Shown here: one piece after another, positions 61,958 to 64,000 of the stretch
How positions within the stretch are numbered: position 1 is the first letter of the stretch
How the letters are laid out: the number at the start of each line of letters is the position of its first letter
Source of the DNA: Thalassospira lucentensis MCCC 1A00383 = DSM 14000
GTDB lineage: Bacteria > Pseudomonadota > Alphaproteobacteria > Rhodospirillales > Thalassospiraceae
Length of the DNA stretch: 64,000 nt
NCBI RefSeq assembly: GCF_000421265.1
Contig: NZ_ATWN01000010.1
Span: 62,001 to 126,000, forward strand
Reading direction: 5' to 3'
Translations under genes and position numbers: made by a program
Notes under the pieces: model-generated
The model's input: the letters and a program-made list of their open reading frames with translations, nothing else
Databases searched by the model: none
Told to the model about the DNA's origin: nothing

Positions 61958-61986
61958 GGCCATCTGTTCAATTCGAGCAGATGGCC
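61958..61986 (+). terminator. terminator-like hairpin after fur
   Basis: GGCCATCTG / CAGATGGCC (61958-61966 with 61978-61986), a perfect 9-bp stem, is followed after a few bases by TATTTTT. It probably ends the fur transcript. Confidence 0.7.
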
Positions 61987-62081
61987 TTCATATTTTTGTT
62001 ACGTTTTATTCACAAACCCTTCACTCGCCCTTCACGCAAATCTTGCGCAAAATCCGCGCAGATGAACGAAAGGGTGTTGCA

Positions 62082-62876
62082 ATGCGCGACGAAAGACAGC
62101 CTCAGCGGCTTGAGGTACGCCTCGCCGAGAATGCAGACGAAATTCTTGCCAGCCAGAAACTTCGTTACAAGGTTTTCTATGAAGAGCGCGGTGCGCAGCC
62201 AAGCGATGAAATGGCAGCACAACAGCGTGATTTTGATCATTACGATCCGTTGTGCGATCACCTGCTGGTTCTTGATCATGGTCGTGGTGCGGGTACTGAC
62301 GCGGTTGTCGGAACGTATCGTTTGTTGCGCCAGTCGGTTGCCAACGAACATGGCGGTTTTTACAGTGCGGATGAATACCACATCGAAAGTATGCTCAATG
62401 CGGTTAAGGAAACCGGCGAAATCATGGAGCTGGGCCGATCTTGCGTTGAGGCCGATTACCGCACCATGCCGACGTTGCAGCTTCTTTGGCAGGGCATTGC
62501 CGCCTATGTGTTTAAGTACGATATCAAATTGATGTTTGGCTGTGCATCCTTCCACGGGACCGACCCGGACGCCTTTAGCGATGTTCTGACCTATCTGCAT
62601 CACAATCACCTCGCCCCTGAAGACATGCGCCCCCGGGCGATTGAAGAACGGTACGAGACGATGATGCGTGCCGAAATCGGCGGTATCGATCAGCGTCAGG
62701 CGCTGCGTGACTTGCCGCCGCTGATTAAGGGGTATCTTCGCCTTGGCGGTTTTGTCGGCGACGGGGCGGTGATTGATCATCAGTTCAACACCACTGACAT
62801 CTGCATCGTGTTGCCAACCGAAAAGGTAACCGATCGCTATTACAAGCATTACGAACGCACCGCGAGGGTATCGTGA
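62082..62876 (+). CDS. olsB: ornithine-acyl[acyl carrier protein] N-acyltransferase OlsB-like
   Basis: About 264 aa GNAT-type acyltransferase. LEVRLAENADEILASQKLRYKVFYEE, DFDHYDPLCDHLLVLD and VGTYRLL, then ELGRSCVEADYRT are the OlsB signature. It adds a 3-hydroxyacyl chain to ornithine to give lyso-ornithine lipid. ATG 62082 (MRDERQ) is chosen, after GAAAGGGTG; the open frame upstream lies in the terminator region. Overlaps olsA by 4 bp. Confidence 0.9.
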   Translation: MRDERQPQRLEVRLAENADEILASQKLRYKVFYEERGAQPSDEMAAQQRDFDHYDPLCDHLLVLDHGRGAGTDAVVGTYRLLRQSVANEHGGFYSADEYHIESMLNAVKETGEIMELGRSCVEADYRTMPTLQLLWQGIAAYVFKYDIKLMFGCASFHGTDPDAFSDVLTYLHHNHLAPEDMRPRAIEERYETMMRAEIGGIDQRQALRDLPPLIKGYLRLGGFVGDGAVIDHQFNTTDICIVLPTEKVTDRYYKHYERTARVS

Positions 62877-63778
62877 ACTGCTATGTGTGTGCCGCTATCC
62901 GGCTGACGGCCTATGTGCTTTTGACACTGGTGTTACTGCCAGTCCAGATGGTGGCCATCGTATGTAATATGCGATTGGCAGAAGAATTGCCGCGCTTTTA
63001 TCACGCGCTGTGCCTGCGGATCCTTCATATCGAGGTTCGGGTATCGGGCGGTGATTTGATGGATGGGCCGGGCGTGATTGTTGCCAACCATGCATCATAC
63101 CTTGATATTCCGGTTTTGGGGGCGCTGACCCGGGCAAGCTTTATTGCCAAAACCGAAGTGGCCAGCTGGCCGGTGTTTGGCCTGTTGGCCAAACTGTCGC
63201 GCTCAACCTTTGTTGAACGGCGGGCCGTACGATCACGTGATCAGAACGACCAGCTGAGCGAACGGTTAAATAATGGCGATAAGCTGATCCTGTTTCCCGA
63301 AGGAACCAGCAATGATGGCAACCGGGTTCTGCCGTTTAAATCCACTTTGTTTGCGGCAGCTGAACGCACTCTTCCGGATGGATCACAGGTAAAGTTCCAA
63401 CCGGTTTCAATCGCGGCCACCCGTTTGGATGGTGCGCCGATTGGCCGTGATTTACGGGCTTTCTATTCCTGGTATGGGGATATGGATCTGGCACCACACC
63501 TGTGGCAGTTTATGGCTCTTGGTAAGGTGACGGTTGAAATTGTGGTGCATCCGCCGGTGACGCTTGCAGATGCAGCCGGGTCGCGCAAGGAACTGGCCCG
63601 GATGTGCGAAGCCAAGGTTACCCAAGGACATCAGGCCGCATTGCGCGGTATCCATCAAGGAGTACCGGTCCAGTTAATTGACAGTGATCTGTCTGGTGAG
63701 CTGGTTGGGTTTTCACCGCTGGCGATTATTTGCGAAGATTTTCGTCTGTTTGGTCCAGACCGACAGTTTGGTGCCTGA
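62873..63778 (+). CDS. olsA: 1-acylglycerol-3-phosphate/lyso-ornithine-lipid O-acyltransferase (PlsC/OlsA-like)
   Basis: 301 aa. N-terminal membrane helix, then HX4D motif H73-D78 in NHASYLD, FPEGTS (141-146). GTG start overlaps the olsB stop. With OlsB it completes ornithine-lipid synthesis. PlsC activity on glycerophospholipids is possible as a second role. It is the last complete gene in the window. Confidence 0.9.
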   Translation: MNCYVCAAIRLTAYVLLTLVLLPVQMVAIVCNMRLAEELPRFYHALCLRILHIEVRVSGGDLMDGPGVIVANHASYLDIPVLGALTRASFIAKTEVASWPVFGLLAKLSRSTFVERRAVRSRDQNDQLSERLNNGDKLILFPEGTSNDGNRVLPFKSTLFAAAERTLPDGSQVKFQPVSIAATRLDGAPIGRDLRAFYSWYGDMDLAPHLWQFMALGKVTVEIVVHPPVTLADAAGSRKELARMCEAKVTQGHQAALRGIHQGVPVQLIDSDLSGELVGFSPLAIICEDFRLFGPDRQFGA

Positions 63779-64000
63779 GTGTTTCGCCAAGGCGGCTATA
63801 GCCGTCGATATTGCCGGAATATTTAAGAAAACTTCTAAAAAACACGGTGAGTTTGTTTGATGTGTTTGACTCAGCATGTCGCCGTGGTATCGAATGTTCG
63901 TTAATGGATCAGACTGGCATGGCCTGCTGTGTCGCAGAAAGTTGACTGATTTTATGCACCTTGCGATTTTGCGTCGGGTCTCTAAATACATCTGATCTAT
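63779..64000. other. no gene recognised at the right end
   Basis: Open frames here are short shadows. I see no hairpin terminator of note and no start of a downstream gene. In relatives the next gene is often miaB, but it is not visible in this window. Confidence 0.5.

Overview
The window looks like a chromosomal stretch of an alphaproteobacterium, most likely Rhodospirillales and close to Thalassospira. That assignment is an inference from gene order and protein style: hisB-DUF2628-hisH-GNAT-hisA-hisF-hisE, hslVU beside an orphan PhoR-type kinase, and tsaB-rimI-fur-olsBA. Base composition is moderately GC-rich. The clear exception is an AT-richer orphan gene at 29482-31017. I see no rRNA, tRNA, CRISPR array or intact insertion sequence.

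Layout. 1-2.3 kb: a 64-bp TIR-like hairpin, a BamE-like lipoprotein, a bactofilin and an EI24/CysZ membrane protein. 2.46-2.59 kb: a minus-strand set of four consecutive hairpins with CU-rich loops and a U-tract terminator, a good small-RNA candidate. 2.8-10.5 kb: lolA, gshB, a cupin, a PhoD-like phosphatase, a GST, an acetyltransferase broken by an in-frame stop, and a MarR-controlled cluster of VOC/NTF2 proteins. 10.5-15.5 kb: a decayed comM fragment, a perfect 24-bp palindrome, a PlcP-like metallophosphoesterase overlapping an Agt-like glycosyltransferase, a B12/radical-SAM protein, and a divergent cNMP-binding/CPBP-protease fusion. 15.7-22.2 kb: comM, a glycolipid-binding protein, and a 3.5-kb block (TetR remnant, LysR, SDR, aldo-keto reductase) bounded by exact 216-bp direct repeats of the 3' part of a phospholipid N-methyltransferase gene. 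22.4-29.5 kb: small accessory metabolic and regulatory genes, including three LysR regulators counted across the window's accessory parts. 29.5-31 kb: an orphan gene with a PD-(D/E)XK nuclease signature. 31-36 kb: HIT protein and the his operon. 36-49.6 kb: housekeeping genes ade, hslVU, phoR-like, a nitroreductase, a polysaccharide deacetylase, coaBC, dut, Rrf2-cysK, an ArsR/SRPBCC pair and a MoeB/DsrE pair. 49.6-52 kb: LysE exporter, LysR, MgtC. 52-58.9 kb: a LacI-controlled beta-glucoside locus (repressor, GH1 enzyme, four-gene ABC importer) with two matching operators. 58.9-64 kb: VanX-like dipeptidase, tsaB, rimI, TusA-like protein, fur, and the ornithine-lipid pair olsB-olsA.

Functional threads. 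Membrane-lipid remodelling recurs: PlcP/Agt-like proteins (phospholipid to glycolipid), phospholipid N-methyltransferase, a glycolipid-binding-domain protein, OlsBA (phosphorus-free ornithine lipids), plus a PhoR-type kinase and a PhoD-like phosphatase. Several regulators sit next to palindromes that look like their own operators (MarR, ArsR, LysR, LacI). The strongest unusual signals are the hairpin RNA, the 216-bp repeat scar with echoes of comM on its far side, the comM relic at 10.6 kb and the orphan nuclease-like gene.
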